A stretch of DNA of 5,387 nucleotides from Candidatus Njordarchaeota archaeon. Its GTDB lineage: Archaea > Asgardarchaeota > Njordarchaeia > Njordarchaeales > Njordarchaeaceae. Every line of letters begins with the position of its first letter. Positions within the stretch are counted from its first letter, which is position 1. The position numbers and the translations under genes are program-made. The stretch spans positions 1 to 5,387 of the forward strand of contig JAHKLF010000116.1 in the NCBI GenBank assembly GCA_029856615.1, written 5' to 3'. Shown in pieces: positions 1 to 5,387 of this stretch. The notes beneath the pieces were generated by a model. The model was not told the DNA's origin and ran no database searches. It worked only from the letters and a program-made list of their open reading frames with translations.

Positions 1-1119
1 CTTGAGGTAATAAAGAAATATAGCGTTGACGTATTCAAAACTTCAATTGATGAAATTTTAAATTACTCTGAGAGAAGAATGAGAGCTGAAATACGGAAAA
101 TGCCAAAAATATCCGCTCGAGCTGCTGATTATTTAGATGATTCAGGAGTAGAGGACAGACCACTAAAAATACAAGTTGAAATAACGGTTCACAACGATAA
201 AATATTGGTTGACTTCTCTGGAACGGACCGTCAAGTATTAGGGCCAGTAAACGCTCCCCTCCCAGTAACATTATCTTGCGTTTACTATGTTATCAGAGCT
301 ATCACTGATCCTACAATCCCAGCCAATGAGGGTGCGTATAGACCAATCTCCGTAAGAGCCCCAGAGGGCTCTATTGTAAATGCTAGACCTCCAGTAGCCG
401 TAGCTGGGGGGAATGTAGAGACCTCCCAGAGAATTGTAGATGCTTTACTCAAAGCTTTTGCTCAAATTGTTCCAGATAAAGTTCCCGCTGCTTGCCAGGG
501 AACGATGAATAATATTTCCATCGGGGGAATCGATCCCAGAACTCATCAACAGTTTACCTTCTATGAGACGATAGGGGGAGGATATGGAGCCCGGCCTAAT
601 TCAGATGGTCTTGATGGAATACACTGTCATATGACAAATACAATGAATACTCCCATCGAGGAAATCGAAAAAAGATACCCCATATTAATTCTCAAATATG
701 AACTAAGAAAAGACAGTGGAGGCGCGGGAAAATGGCGCGGTGGATTAGGGATTGAAAGAATTTATAAGGTACTAACAAAAGCAAAACTTAGTGTTCTCGG
801 AGAAAGGCATAAATTTGGGCCTTGGGGCCTTCGCGGAGGCTTACCTGGTGCCCCTGGCGAGTACTGGGTGATAAGAGGAAATGGCGAAAAAATTCGGCTT
901 AGAAGTAAAGATTGTATAGATTTAGAGCCAGGTGATATTGTAGTTATAAGAACTCCTGGGGGCGGAGGTTTTGGCAATCCGGAGGAGAGGGATAAATCGC
1001 TTGTTATTAGGGATCTGCTAGATGGAAAAATAAGCATAAAGAGCGCAATTGACATTTACAAGTTAGAAGAAGAGCCTATTAGAAAACTGAGAAATAAAAT
1101 ACCTGACAGAAACGTTTAA
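1..1119 (+). CDS. hyuB: Hydantoinase B / 5-oxoprolinase-type subunit, C-terminal part (5' end outside window)
   Basis: The reading frame is open from base 1, so the gene starts to the left; 372 residues are visible, against roughly 500-570 for full family members. Residue numbers below count from window base 1. Family hallmarks are a VDFSGTD stretch (about 70-76), an AGGNVETSQRIVDALLKAFA helix region (about 135-154), the glycine-rich GGGYGARPNSDGLDGIH block (about 192-208), PIEEIE (about 218-223), GGAGKWRGGLGIER (about 240-253) and the terminal TPGGGGFGNP loop (about 318-327). Known relatives act with a HyuA ATPase subunit on N-methylhydantoins or 5-oxoproline, or belong to acetone/acetophenone carboxylases. 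The substrate here cannot be told from sequence. No HyuA is visible; it may lie upstream, outside the window. The family call is firm and the reaction is open. The protein has no membrane segment and is presumably cytoplasmic. Confidence 0.93.
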   Translation, partial: LEVIKKYSVDVFKTSIDEILNYSERRMRAEIRKMPKISARAADYLDDSGVEDRPLKIQVEITVHNDKILVDFSGTDRQVLGPVNAPLPVTLSCVYYVIRAITDPTIPANEGAYRPISVRAPEGSIVNARPPVAVAGGNVETSQRIVDALLKAFAQIVPDKVPAACQGTMNNISIGGIDPRTHQQFTFYETIGGGYGARPNSDGLDGIHCHMTNTMNTPIEEIEKRYPILILKYELRKDSGGAGKWRGGLGIERIYKVLTKAKLSVLGERHKFGPWGLRGGLPGAPGEYWVIRGNGEKIRLRSKDCIDLEPGDIVVIRTPGGGGFGNPEERDKSLVIRDLLDGKISIKSAIDIYKLEEEPIRKLRNKIPDRNV

Positions 1120-1185
1120 GAGGATGCTTGGCATATTCATACTGGAAAATATAGAAAATACTTAGTAGGACTGGGATGCGTAAAA

Positions 1186-1881
1186 ATGCGGAAGAAAGTG
1201 CTAGATAGGCTACTACAATTGATTCTCAGATACGTAGTGGATAAATTAACTGAGCCTAGAATTAGTATGAATATGGATGCATGGCTCTTATCCCTTATAG
1301 AGAATAAAGATTATGGCAGATTATCCTCAGAAATCTTTTTCCGCTTTAGCGAAAGCGAGTTATTAAACTCTTTTGATGAAAAAATCTTCGTAGTTGATGA
1401 GAACTTCACTTTGTATGAGATACCACTAACAACCCTAAGAGAGGTGATATCTGGAGCCTCCAGATTGGGACGGAAAAATATAATAGGCATTATAAGAACA
1501 TGGCCAACAATTCCTCCTCATTTCTTAGCTTCAGATTTCATTATCGCATCGAAATTAAACTCATCGGCCCTAATTTCAATAACAAAACGTAAAGAAGAAA
1601 TTCACATTCTAGCTATGAGGGGGGACTGGGATAAATGCCTCAATATCCGTGAGAAATTAATCCCTAATTTATTCCGGACAGCTGAAAAAATTGTTCCCAA
1701 ACTCGCTATACAGAGTGAACCCCGTGACTATATAGATGAATTTAGTATCGGAGGAAGATTATTAAGAATTTATCCTGAGATCTCAGAGGAGAAACCTTGG
1801 AAAGAGGCAATGAATATGATCACTAGAAAATATCTGGAAGCCACCGAATTCCCTCAATATATCATGTTTAAGCTGATTTGA
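1186..1881 (+). CDS. Unrecognised 231-aa soluble protein
   Basis: I do not recognise this family. The ATG at 1186 is the first usable start after the in-frame hyuB stop at 1117-1119. No good Shine-Dalgarno site precedes it, so it may be leaderless or weakly translated. The protein has a basic helical N-terminus (residues 1-20), then an acidic/aromatic region. An alternating strand/helix core follows: strands around KIFVVDENFTLYEIP (66-80), a helix around LREVISGASRLG (84-95), strands around NIIGIIRTW (98-106), FIIASKL (117-123) and ALISITKRKEEIHILAMRG (127-145), and a helix to about residue 170. A final amphipathic stretch ends in IMFKLI. It has one cysteine, no signal peptide, no membrane helix and no obvious catalytic motif. 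Codon use matches its neighbours, so it is likely a real native gene. It lies 66 bp behind hyuB, possibly on the same transcript. Confidence 0.75.
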   Translation: MRKKVLDRLLQLILRYVVDKLTEPRISMNMDAWLLSLIENKDYGRLSSEIFFRFSESELLNSFDEKIFVVDENFTLYEIPLTTLREVISGASRLGRKNIIGIIRTWPTIPPHFLASDFIIASKLNSSALISITKRKEEIHILAMRGDWDKCLNIREKLIPNLFRTAEKIVPKLAIQSEPRDYIDEFSIGGRLLRIYPEISEEKPWKEAMNMITRKYLEATEFPQYIMFKLI

Positions 1882-1924
1882 AGCCTTCCTTTCATAATCT
1901 CCCCCACACGAAACACTCAGATGC

Positions 1925-1972
1925 TTTTTAAACTCTCGTCAATCTCGAATTGCACATTAATGTATTGTTTTT
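1925..1972 (+). terminator. Possible oligo-T terminator zone behind the 231-aa gene
   Basis: There are two T5 runs at 1925-1929 and 1968-1972, 44 and 87 bp after the stop codon of the 231-aa gene. Archaeal RNA polymerase can terminate at oligo-T tracts without a hairpin. In an AT-rich genome such runs are common, so support is weak. Confidence 0.25.
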
Positions 1973-1996
1973 CAAGAAATATGTATTTGCATCCCT

Positions 1997-2005
1997 CTAT
2001 TATAT
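1997..2005 (+). promoter_or_regulatory. Candidate archaeal TATA box for thiC
   Basis: The sequence CTATTATAT lies about 50 bp before the thiC start. With the usual archaeal spacing of about 25-27 bp, transcription would begin near 2028-2031. That leaves a leader of roughly 25 nt containing the Shine-Dalgarno site. No clear purine-rich BRE precedes it, so the assignment is tentative. Confidence 0.4.
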
Positions 2006-2006
2006 C

Positions 2007-2024
2007 CTCTTAATACTCTTAATG
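2007..2024 (+). repeat. Two tandem 9-bp copies between TATA box and thiC start
   Basis: CTCTTAATA (2007-2015) is followed directly by CTCTTAATG (2016-2024), matching at 8 of 9 positions. The pair sits just downstream of the TATA-like box and before the predicted transcription start, where a repressor could block initiation. The second copy runs into a short inverted repeat, TAAT-GA-ATTA (2020-2029). Operator function is inference only. Confidence 0.4.
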
Positions 2025-2039
2025 AATTATAGTGAGTCC

Positions 2040-2045
2040 GAGGTG
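2040..2045 (+). promoter_or_regulatory. Shine-Dalgarno site of thiC
   Basis: GAGGTG is complementary to the CACCUC part of the archaeal 16S rRNA 3' end and sits 8 nt before the ATG at 2054. This fixes the thiC start and rejects the in-frame ATG at 2063. Confidence 0.75.
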
Positions 2046-2053
2046 CTTGAGAT

Positions 2054-3349
2054 ATGACTATAATGGAAAAAGCTAGAAGCGGAATTATAACGGAGGAAAT
2101 GAAACTACTATCCAAAATTGAAAATATTCCAGCAGATGTAATAAAGCGTAGGATTGCAGAGGGAAGAATAATCATACCAGGAAATCTAAAACGAAGAGAT
2201 CACCAAGAAGTAAAGCTCGTAGGAATAGGCGAAGGATTATTTACAAAAGTGAATGTAAACATTGGAACATCAACACTAGTAACAAATATCGATATGGAGA
2301 TCGAAAAAGCGAAAGTTGCTGTAAAATATGGTACAGATACCATTATGGACTTAAGCACAGGAGGAAATTTAGATGAGATAAGGCGCAAATTAATGGATGT
2401 TTCCCCAATACCCTTTGGCACAGTTCCTATATATCAAACCTATATTGAAGTAGCGAAAAAGCGCGGGTCTCCCGTTTATATGACTGAAGACGACATCTTA
2501 AATACCATTGAAAAACACCTTAAAGACGGCGTTGATTTCATGACAATTCATGCTGGGATACGATTGGAACATATACTCAAGCTAAAAAGCTTGAAGAGAG
2601 TCGCAGGCATTGTTAGCAGAGGAGGAGCTATACTGGCGGCATGGATGCTCTATAACAATAAAGAGAACCCCCTGTACACAAATTGGGATTACATTTTAGA
2701 ATTATTTCATGAGTATGATGGAATCATAAGTATAGGTGATGCATTAAGACCAGGAGCTATTCATGATGCGCATGATTACTTCCAAATGGCTGAAATGATA
2801 ACTGTCGCTGAATTAGTAAAAAGAGCGTGGGAGGCTAATGTACAAGTAATGGTTGAGGGACCTGGTCATGTACCGTTAAACGAAATAGCTGCGAATATAC
2901 GGCTTGAAAAAGCATTATGCAAGGGAGCCCCTTATTATGTTTTGGGTCCATTACCTACCGATGTAGCAGCGGGATATGATCATATAGCTTCCGCAATAGG
3001 AGCTGCAATAGCTGCCGCAACGGGAGCTGATCTGATATGTTATCTAACCCCCGCAGAACATCTAGGCCTTCCAAATGCTGAGCAGGTTAAGGAAGGATTA
3101 ATAGCTGCTAAGATAGCTGCTCATGCGGGAGACATCATTAAACTTGGAGATAAAGCAAAGAAACTTGATTTAGAAATGTCTATCGCTAGAGCCAAGCTAG
3201 ATTGGGAGAAAATGTTTAAGCTTATGTACGATCCAGAGAAAGCGAAGAAAATCAGAAGTCAATTTGGTCCTGTTCAACTCTCATCTTGCACGATGTGCGG
3301 TTCTTTATGTGTTTACCTAATCCTTGAGAAATTCCTTAAGGAGGACTAA
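2054..3349 (+). CDS. thiC: Phosphomethylpyrimidine synthase ThiC, short archaeal form
   Basis: ThiC is the noncanonical radical-SAM enzyme that converts aminoimidazole ribotide (AIR) to HMP phosphate, the pyrimidine half of thiamine. The 431 residues match the short form lacking the N-terminal domain of the E. coli enzyme (about 630 aa). Signature blocks are TKVNVNIGTS (64-73), GTDTIMDLSTGG (93-104), PFGTVPIYQ (120-128), VSRGG (187-191), GDALRPG (228-234), VEGPGHVP (267-274), GYDH (307-310) and LTPAEHLGLP (331-340). His272 and His336 are 64 residues apart, the spacing of the two metal-binding histidines of characterised ThiC (426/490 in Caulobacter). The C-terminal cluster cysteines are 412, 415 and 419, i.e. 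CX2CX3C rather than the textbook CX2CX4C. Other departures are GDA for GDG and AAG for APG in two usually invariant loops. A ThiC paralogue such as the benzimidazole synthase BzaF is the main alternative. The family call is certain and the product very likely HMP-P. Confidence 0.95.
   Translation: MTIMEKARSGIITEEMKLLSKIENIPADVIKRRIAEGRIIIPGNLKRRDHQEVKLVGIGEGLFTKVNVNIGTSTLVTNIDMEIEKAKVAVKYGTDTIMDLSTGGNLDEIRRKLMDVSPIPFGTVPIYQTYIEVAKKRGSPVYMTEDDILNTIEKHLKDGVDFMTIHAGIRLEHILKLKSLKRVAGIVSRGGAILAAWMLYNNKENPLYTNWDYILELFHEYDGIISIGDALRPGAIHDAHDYFQMAEMITVAELVKRAWEANVQVMVEGPGHVPLNEIAANIRLEKALCKGAPYYVLGPLPTDVAAGYDHIASAIGAAIAAATGADLICYLTPAEHLGLPNAEQVKEGLIAAKIAAHAGDIIKLGDKAKKLDLEMSIARAKLDWEKMFKLMYDPEKAKKIRSQFGPVQLSSCTMCGSLCVYLILEKFLKED
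3340..3344 (+). promoter_or_regulatory. Shine-Dalgarno site of the 164-aa gene, inside thiC
   Basis: A perfect GGAGG lies in the last codons of thiC, 8 nt before the ATG at 3353. It fixes that start. Its placement inside thiC indicates one transcript for both genes, probably with coupled translation. Confidence 0.85.
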
Positions 3350-3352
3350 AAA

Positions 3353-3847
3353 ATGCCAGATTTGCTAGGAATATGGGTTAAAGCCCCCTTACTGAGAAAA
3401 AGTAAGTTAGTTATTATCAGTAAATGCCTTAAGTGGGTAAATCCAGATCTATATGAAAAATTCTCGAAAGAGGGAATTTTACTGGAGCATTGCCCAGAGC
3501 AAGAAGGACAATTGACATACGGAAAAATAGCTTCAATAATTCGATCCTCCGAACCAACGAAGATAATTGTAGTGACTATAGATGGATCCCCACATTGTTT
3601 TACTCTCCAAGCAGCAGTTAATGAAGCAGCATATATTCTGGGGGAGAAAGTAGAAAGAGAACATTACGTGGTCGTTGATGGAAAAGAACTCGTCAAAATC
3701 TCTCCAGAGGCTATAAGAATTGCTAGATACTTATCTCTCGTGGACAGATTATTAAGGAATAATAAATGGATTCTGGGAGAACTAAAGAAACATAGCAAGG
3801 AGTATGCATACGCTTTGAAAACTGGGGACGCGGAAGTTTTTGAATAG
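3353..3847 (+). CDS. Unrecognised 164-aa Cys/His protein in operon with thiC
   Basis: I cannot assign this to a named family. The ATG lies 3 nt after the thiC stop and has a perfect GGAGG 8 nt upstream, so start and co-transcription are well supported. The protein looks like an alpha/beta soluble fold: a strand at KLVIISK (18-24), a CLKW turn at Cys25, HCPEQEG with His46-Cys47, a strand at KIIVVTIDG (70-78), the compact motif TIDGSPHCFTL with His81-Cys82, a helix rich in Ala/Glu (85-96), a strand at HYVVVDG (104-110), and a basic helical C-terminus. Three cysteines and several histidines (46, 81, 104) could bind a metal or an Fe-S cluster, but there is no standard CX2C ferredoxin motif. It has no signal peptide or membrane helix. 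Its position suggests a role near ThiC, for example electron supply, cluster care or product handling. This is inference from gene order only; a chance neighbour is possible. Confidence 0.85.
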   Translation: MPDLLGIWVKAPLLRKSKLVIISKCLKWVNPDLYEKFSKEGILLEHCPEQEGQLTYGKIASIIRSSEPTKIIVVTIDGSPHCFTLQAAVNEAAYILGEKVEREHYVVVDGKELVKISPEAIRIARYLSLVDRLLRNNKWILGELKKHSKEYAYALKTGDAEVFE

Positions 3848-3870
3848 TGTACTCAGTGATGATATTGATC

Positions 3871-3926
3871 TTTTTACTGATATTCCCAAAGATTAAAAAA
3901 GGGAAACACATTAATAACAAGTTTTT
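3871..3926 (+). terminator. Possible oligo-T terminator zone of the thiC operon
   Basis: T5 tracts at 3871-3875 and 3922-3926 follow the stop of the 164-aa gene, with a new TATA-like box just beyond. This fits hairpin-independent archaeal termination. Support is weak because the region is AT-rich. Confidence 0.3.
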
Positions 3927-3932
3927 GAGGAA

Positions 3933-3941
3933 TATTTATAT
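3933..3941 (+). promoter_or_regulatory. Candidate TATA box for the Roadblock gene
   Basis: TATTTATAT is the best TATA-like match in this gap. It predicts a start of transcription near 3963 and a leader of about 55-60 nt. A second AT-rich match at 3994-4001 would give an almost leaderless transcript, so the choice is uncertain. Confidence 0.35.
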
Positions 3942-4006
3942 TTAGCAGTAAAAACTTTATGGCAAGAGAAGACGATTCACTATTAGGTTTTCAAAAAATA
4001 TAGCCC

Positions 4007-4017
4007 CCCGCATCGGG
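4007..4017 (+). promoter_or_regulatory. GC hairpin overlapping the ribosome binding site of the Roadblock gene
   Basis: CCCG (4007-4010) and CGGG (4014-4017) form a perfect 4-bp GC stem with a CAT loop in otherwise AT-rich sequence. The 3' arm covers both G residues that begin the GGTGAT site and the first base of the possible GTG start. It could partly hide the ribosome binding site. A stem this short may also be chance. Confidence 0.3.
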
Positions 4018-4021
4018 TGAT
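4016..4021 (+). promoter_or_regulatory. Shine-Dalgarno-like GGTGAT that favours a TTG start at 4026
   Basis: GGTGAT matches the distal part of the archaeal GGAGGTGAT consensus. Its GG pair is followed by 8 nt and then the in-frame TTG at 4026, the same register as the two better sites in this window. The GTG at 4017 overlaps this element and has no site of its own, so TTG 4026 is the better start unless the transcript is leaderless. Confidence 0.5.
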
Positions 4022-4964
4022 TTTATTGGGCTCCGAATTAGAGCTAATAAGAGCCGTTGTTGAAGAAAAGCTGTTCAGAATTTACGAATTCTCTCCATGG
4101 CTTAGTAAGGACGATATCCTAAAAAAGCATCTAAAAAAAGTTGGTGGGCGATTTAAGAAGAATATAGAGCTTCTAAAAGACTTAGTAGAATTAACATACC
4201 AGGGTAAACCAGTAATTGAAGTAGCTAAAGAACTACGAGTCCGTGGTCATAGAGTCTCGCCTGAAGATGTTTTAGAGATCTACGAGCGCTACAGAAGGAA
4301 AGGTATTGCAAGAATAAAAACAATAGGAGGAATCGAGAAGGCGCCAAAGCCTGAAGTATTTGTTAAAACCGCCCTTGCCCCTGCTGAAGAAGTTGTTAAA
4401 AAACTCAAGGAGATACCAGAGAAAACAGAGTTTCAAACTCTTAAAATGGAACTTGAGGAACTACTTACAAAATTAGAAGAAACCGCTGTTCCAACACCAG
4501 AAACCGAAGAACGCGTACCTCCATCAGCTACCTCAGTTGCTGTCCAAAAAATTGCTGAGGATATAATTAAGCTAAGGATGTCGGGTATCATAGATAACCT
4601 CTTTAGAATTGATACTTGGATTGAAGTACTAATGCTTGCTACACGAGAAGGTGATCCGCTGGTTTTCTTTTCCCGAAGCCCCGACATGGAGGTAAACCAA
4701 GCTAATCTCGCCGCTGCATCAGCTGTCATACTCTCAGTAAGCAAGTCCGGCTCAGAATCCTTCGAGAAAGGAGGAATAAGAGAAATTCTCATTATCTCCA
4801 GAGGAGGGTTCATGATGCTAAAACCAATAACTGAGGATTACATTATGATTGTTTTGATAAGTAGGGATGCCAGAATCGGTACCGTTATAAGGGATATCTC
4901 ATGGGTATCTAAAGAGATAGAAACAATATTAAAAGGCGAACTTCAAAAAGCTTTAACGGTATAA
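4017..4964 (+). CDS. Roadblock/LC7-like domain protein with helical N-terminal extension
   Basis: The longest frame starts at GTG 4017 (315 aa); TTG 4026 (312 aa) is better supported by the upstream GGTGAT. Numbering uses the longer form. Residues 6-105 are helical and basic, and around 61-96 the pattern GKPVIEVAKELRVRGHRVSPEDVLEIY resembles a helix-turn-helix. Residues 108-172 form a charged, Glu/Pro-rich linker with coiled-coil-like heptads (about 122-155). Residues 175-308 look like a Roadblock/LC7 fold: a helix, strand LVFFSRSP (215-222), helix NQANLAAASAVILSVSKSG (227-245), strands REILIISRGGFMMLKPI (255-271) and YIMIVLIS (275-282), then a closing helix. Such domains dimerise and bind or regulate small Ras-like GTPases (MglB type). 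No GTPase gene is visible here. The domain call rests on pattern recognition, and the N-terminal function is unknown. Confidence 0.8.
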   Translation: MILLGSELELIRAVVEEKLFRIYEFSPWLSKDDILKKHLKKVGGRFKKNIELLKDLVELTYQGKPVIEVAKELRVRGHRVSPEDVLEIYERYRRKGIARIKTIGGIEKAPKPEVFVKTALAPAEEVVKKLKEIPEKTEFQTLKMELEELLTKLEETAVPTPETEERVPPSATSVAVQKIAEDIIKLRMSGIIDNLFRIDTWIEVLMLATREGDPLVFFSRSPDMEVNQANLAAASAVILSVSKSGSESFEKGGIREILIISRGGFMMLKPITEDYIMIVLISRDARIGTVIRDISWVSKEIETILKGELQKALTV

Positions 4965-4971
4965 TGTTTTT
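4945..4971. terminator. Candidate two-way oligo-T terminator between convergent genes
   Basis: Plus-strand T5 at 4967-4971 follows the Roadblock stop by 2 nt, and a T7 run lies further on at 5001-5007. On the minus strand, A5 at 4945-4949 reads as T5 just 3 nt after the stop of the convergent gene. The layout fits hairpin-independent archaeal termination in both directions. Confidence 0.35.
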
Positions 4972-5387
4972 AAAATCTCAAGTGCTAAGTACGCATCATC
5001 TTTTTTTGGAAAACGCGACTCCAACATCGAGTGTAATTTCTTAGCATCAATCTTACCTTGTTTAAATTGCTCATAATAATCCTTAGCCACTTCTAATGGA
5101 GATAATACATCTCCAAGTCTTATTGCTAGCCTTCCAATAGGATCTCTGGCTTTTGATAGAATTACCTCTTCTATAATTCTTTCTAGATAGTCTAGTGCGG
5201 GACATATTAGATTTCTATCATCAACAACGAAGATTAACCTTTTTCCCGCGAACTCCTTCCAATGTTTAAAGTATTCTTCCTTAGTTATTACCTCAAAGTT
5301 TGCGAGTTTTATATCAGACGTCGGAGAACGTCTTAATTCGAAGTGACTTTTAATTTCGTCTAATAATATGGATATTAATTCTTTATC
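4953..5387 (-). CDS. Unrecognised protein, C-terminal 144 residues (5' end outside window)
   Basis: On the minus strand the frame is open from base 5387 down to a TAA at 4955-4953, giving 144 residues with no start needed inside the window. Despite the AT-rich DNA it has no internal stop, and its amino-acid make-up resembles the neighbouring proteins. I do not recognise the family. In window residues it has a helix (1-18), a strand-like KLANFEVIT (27-35), helix EEYFKHWKEF (37-46), a strand RLIFVVDDR (50-58), then an all-helical C-terminus (62-144) including a leucine-rich LAIRLGDVLSPLEVAKDYYEQF stretch (87-108). One cysteine is present. It has no membrane segment. It converges on the Roadblock gene and overlaps its end by 12 bp. 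The reading frame is well supported and the function is unknown. Confidence 0.78.
   Translation of the reverse strand, partial: DKELISILLDEIKSHFELRRSPTSDIKLANFEVITKEEYFKHWKEFAGKRLIFVVDDRNLICPALDYLERIIEEVILSKARDPIGRLAIRLGDVLSPLEVAKDYYEQFKQGKIDAKKLHSMLESRFPKKDDAYLALEILKTLYR

Larger units (their letters stand above)
1882..2053. other. Intergenic region upstream of thiC
   Basis: This 172-bp AT-rich stretch contains no convincing gene. It starts with a pyrimidine-rich tract (about 1886-1905) and has two T5 runs (1925-1929 and 1968-1972) that could end transcription from the left. The thiC promoter elements lie in its right third. I looked for the conserved TPP riboswitch core (CUGAGA plus the pyrophosphate-sensor loop) and did not find it. 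Confidence 0.6.
3848..4016. other. Intergenic region upstream of the Roadblock gene
   Basis: This 169-bp AT-rich stretch has no supportable gene. It has T5 runs at 3871-3875 and 3922-3926 that may end the thiC transcript, a direct repeat TGATATT (3860-3866 and 3878-3884), a TATA-like box near 3935-3941, and an isolated GC-rich hairpin at its right end. Confidence 0.55.

Noticed and set aside
35..271. Minus-strand open frame of 78 codons in the left part of hyuB.
   Set aside because: It is antisense to the continuous hyuB frame; the Leu/Phe-rich translation is typical of a shadow frame.
762..1055. Minus-strand open frame of 97 codons inside hyuB.
   Set aside because: It is antisense to a strongly conserved coding region, and its Pro/Ser-rich translation looks like a reverse-strand artefact.
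1882..2053. TPP riboswitch upstream of thiC.
   Set aside because: The conserved CUGAGA core and pyrophosphate-sensor loop are absent, and the predicted leader is only about 25 nt.
1972..2175. Minus-strand open frame of 67 codons over the thiC promoter and start.
   Set aside because: It overlaps the thiC ribosome binding site and coding start, and shows no protein-like motifs.
2200..2421. Minus-strand open frame of 73 codons inside thiC.
   Set aside because: It lies wholly antisense to conserved ThiC blocks, with low-complexity Ser/Thr/Phe content.
3856..3880. Possible archaeal C/D box guide RNA: GTGATGA (3856-3862) followed by CTGA (3877-3880).
   Set aside because: The C and D'-like boxes fit, but no C' box or second CTGA follows, and no stem pairs directly next to the boxes. 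The short motifs can occur by chance.
3723..3920. Minus-strand open frame of 65 codons across the end of the 164-aa gene.
   Set aside because: It is antisense to a well-supported gene and has no recognisable features.
4433..4813. Minus-strand open frame of 126 codons inside the Roadblock gene.
   Set aside because: The serine-rich translation is what the complement of a Glu/Lys/Arg-rich gene gives; the plus frame has the domain evidence.

Overview
This window looks archaeal. The DNA is AT-rich, arginine is mostly AGA/AGG and isoleucine often ATA, ribosome binding sites match the GGAGGTGAT end of archaeal 16S rRNA, TATA-like boxes lie upstream of genes, and one gene encodes a Roadblock/LC7-type protein next to a short-form ThiC. 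A thermophilic or TACK-group (Thermoproteota-like) archaeon is a reasonable guess from codon use and protein style. The sequence does not fix the lineage.

Layout, left to right: (1) 1-1119 (+) is the C-terminal part of a hydantoinase B / 5-oxoprolinase-type subunit, cut by the left edge. (2) 1186-1881 (+) is an unrecognised 231-residue soluble protein. (3) An AT-rich intergenic stretch at 1882-2053 holds a probable thiC promoter with a 9-bp tandem repeat between the TATA-like box and the start codon; no TPP riboswitch is visible. (4) 2054-3349 (+) is a short-form ThiC (431 aa), the HMP-phosphate synthase of thiamine biosynthesis. It has an unusually spaced C-terminal cysteine motif. (5) 3353-3847 (+) is an unrecognised 164-aa Cys/His-containing protein. 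It starts 3 nt after the thiC stop, with its Shine-Dalgarno site inside the end of thiC, so the two almost surely share a transcript. (6) A 169-bp intergenic stretch at 3848-4016 holds a candidate promoter and a small GC hairpin at the start of the next gene. (7) 4017 (or 4026)-4964 (+) has a helical N-terminus, a charged linker and a C-terminal Roadblock/LC7-like domain. (8) 4953-5387 (-) is the C-terminal part of an unrecognised protein. It runs in from the right edge and overlaps the Roadblock gene tail-to-tail by 12 bp.

The only clear functional unit is the thiC/164-aa pair. ThiC needs a [4Fe-4S] cluster, SAM and reducing power, so a co-expressed small protein with conserved-looking Cys and His residues is the most interesting candidate for an undescribed accessory. 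That link is inferred from gene order alone. The hydantoinase subunit, the 231-aa protein, the Roadblock protein and the minus-strand protein show no obvious pathway link to thiamine. No rRNA, tRNA, CRISPR, insertion sequence or prophage signal was seen.
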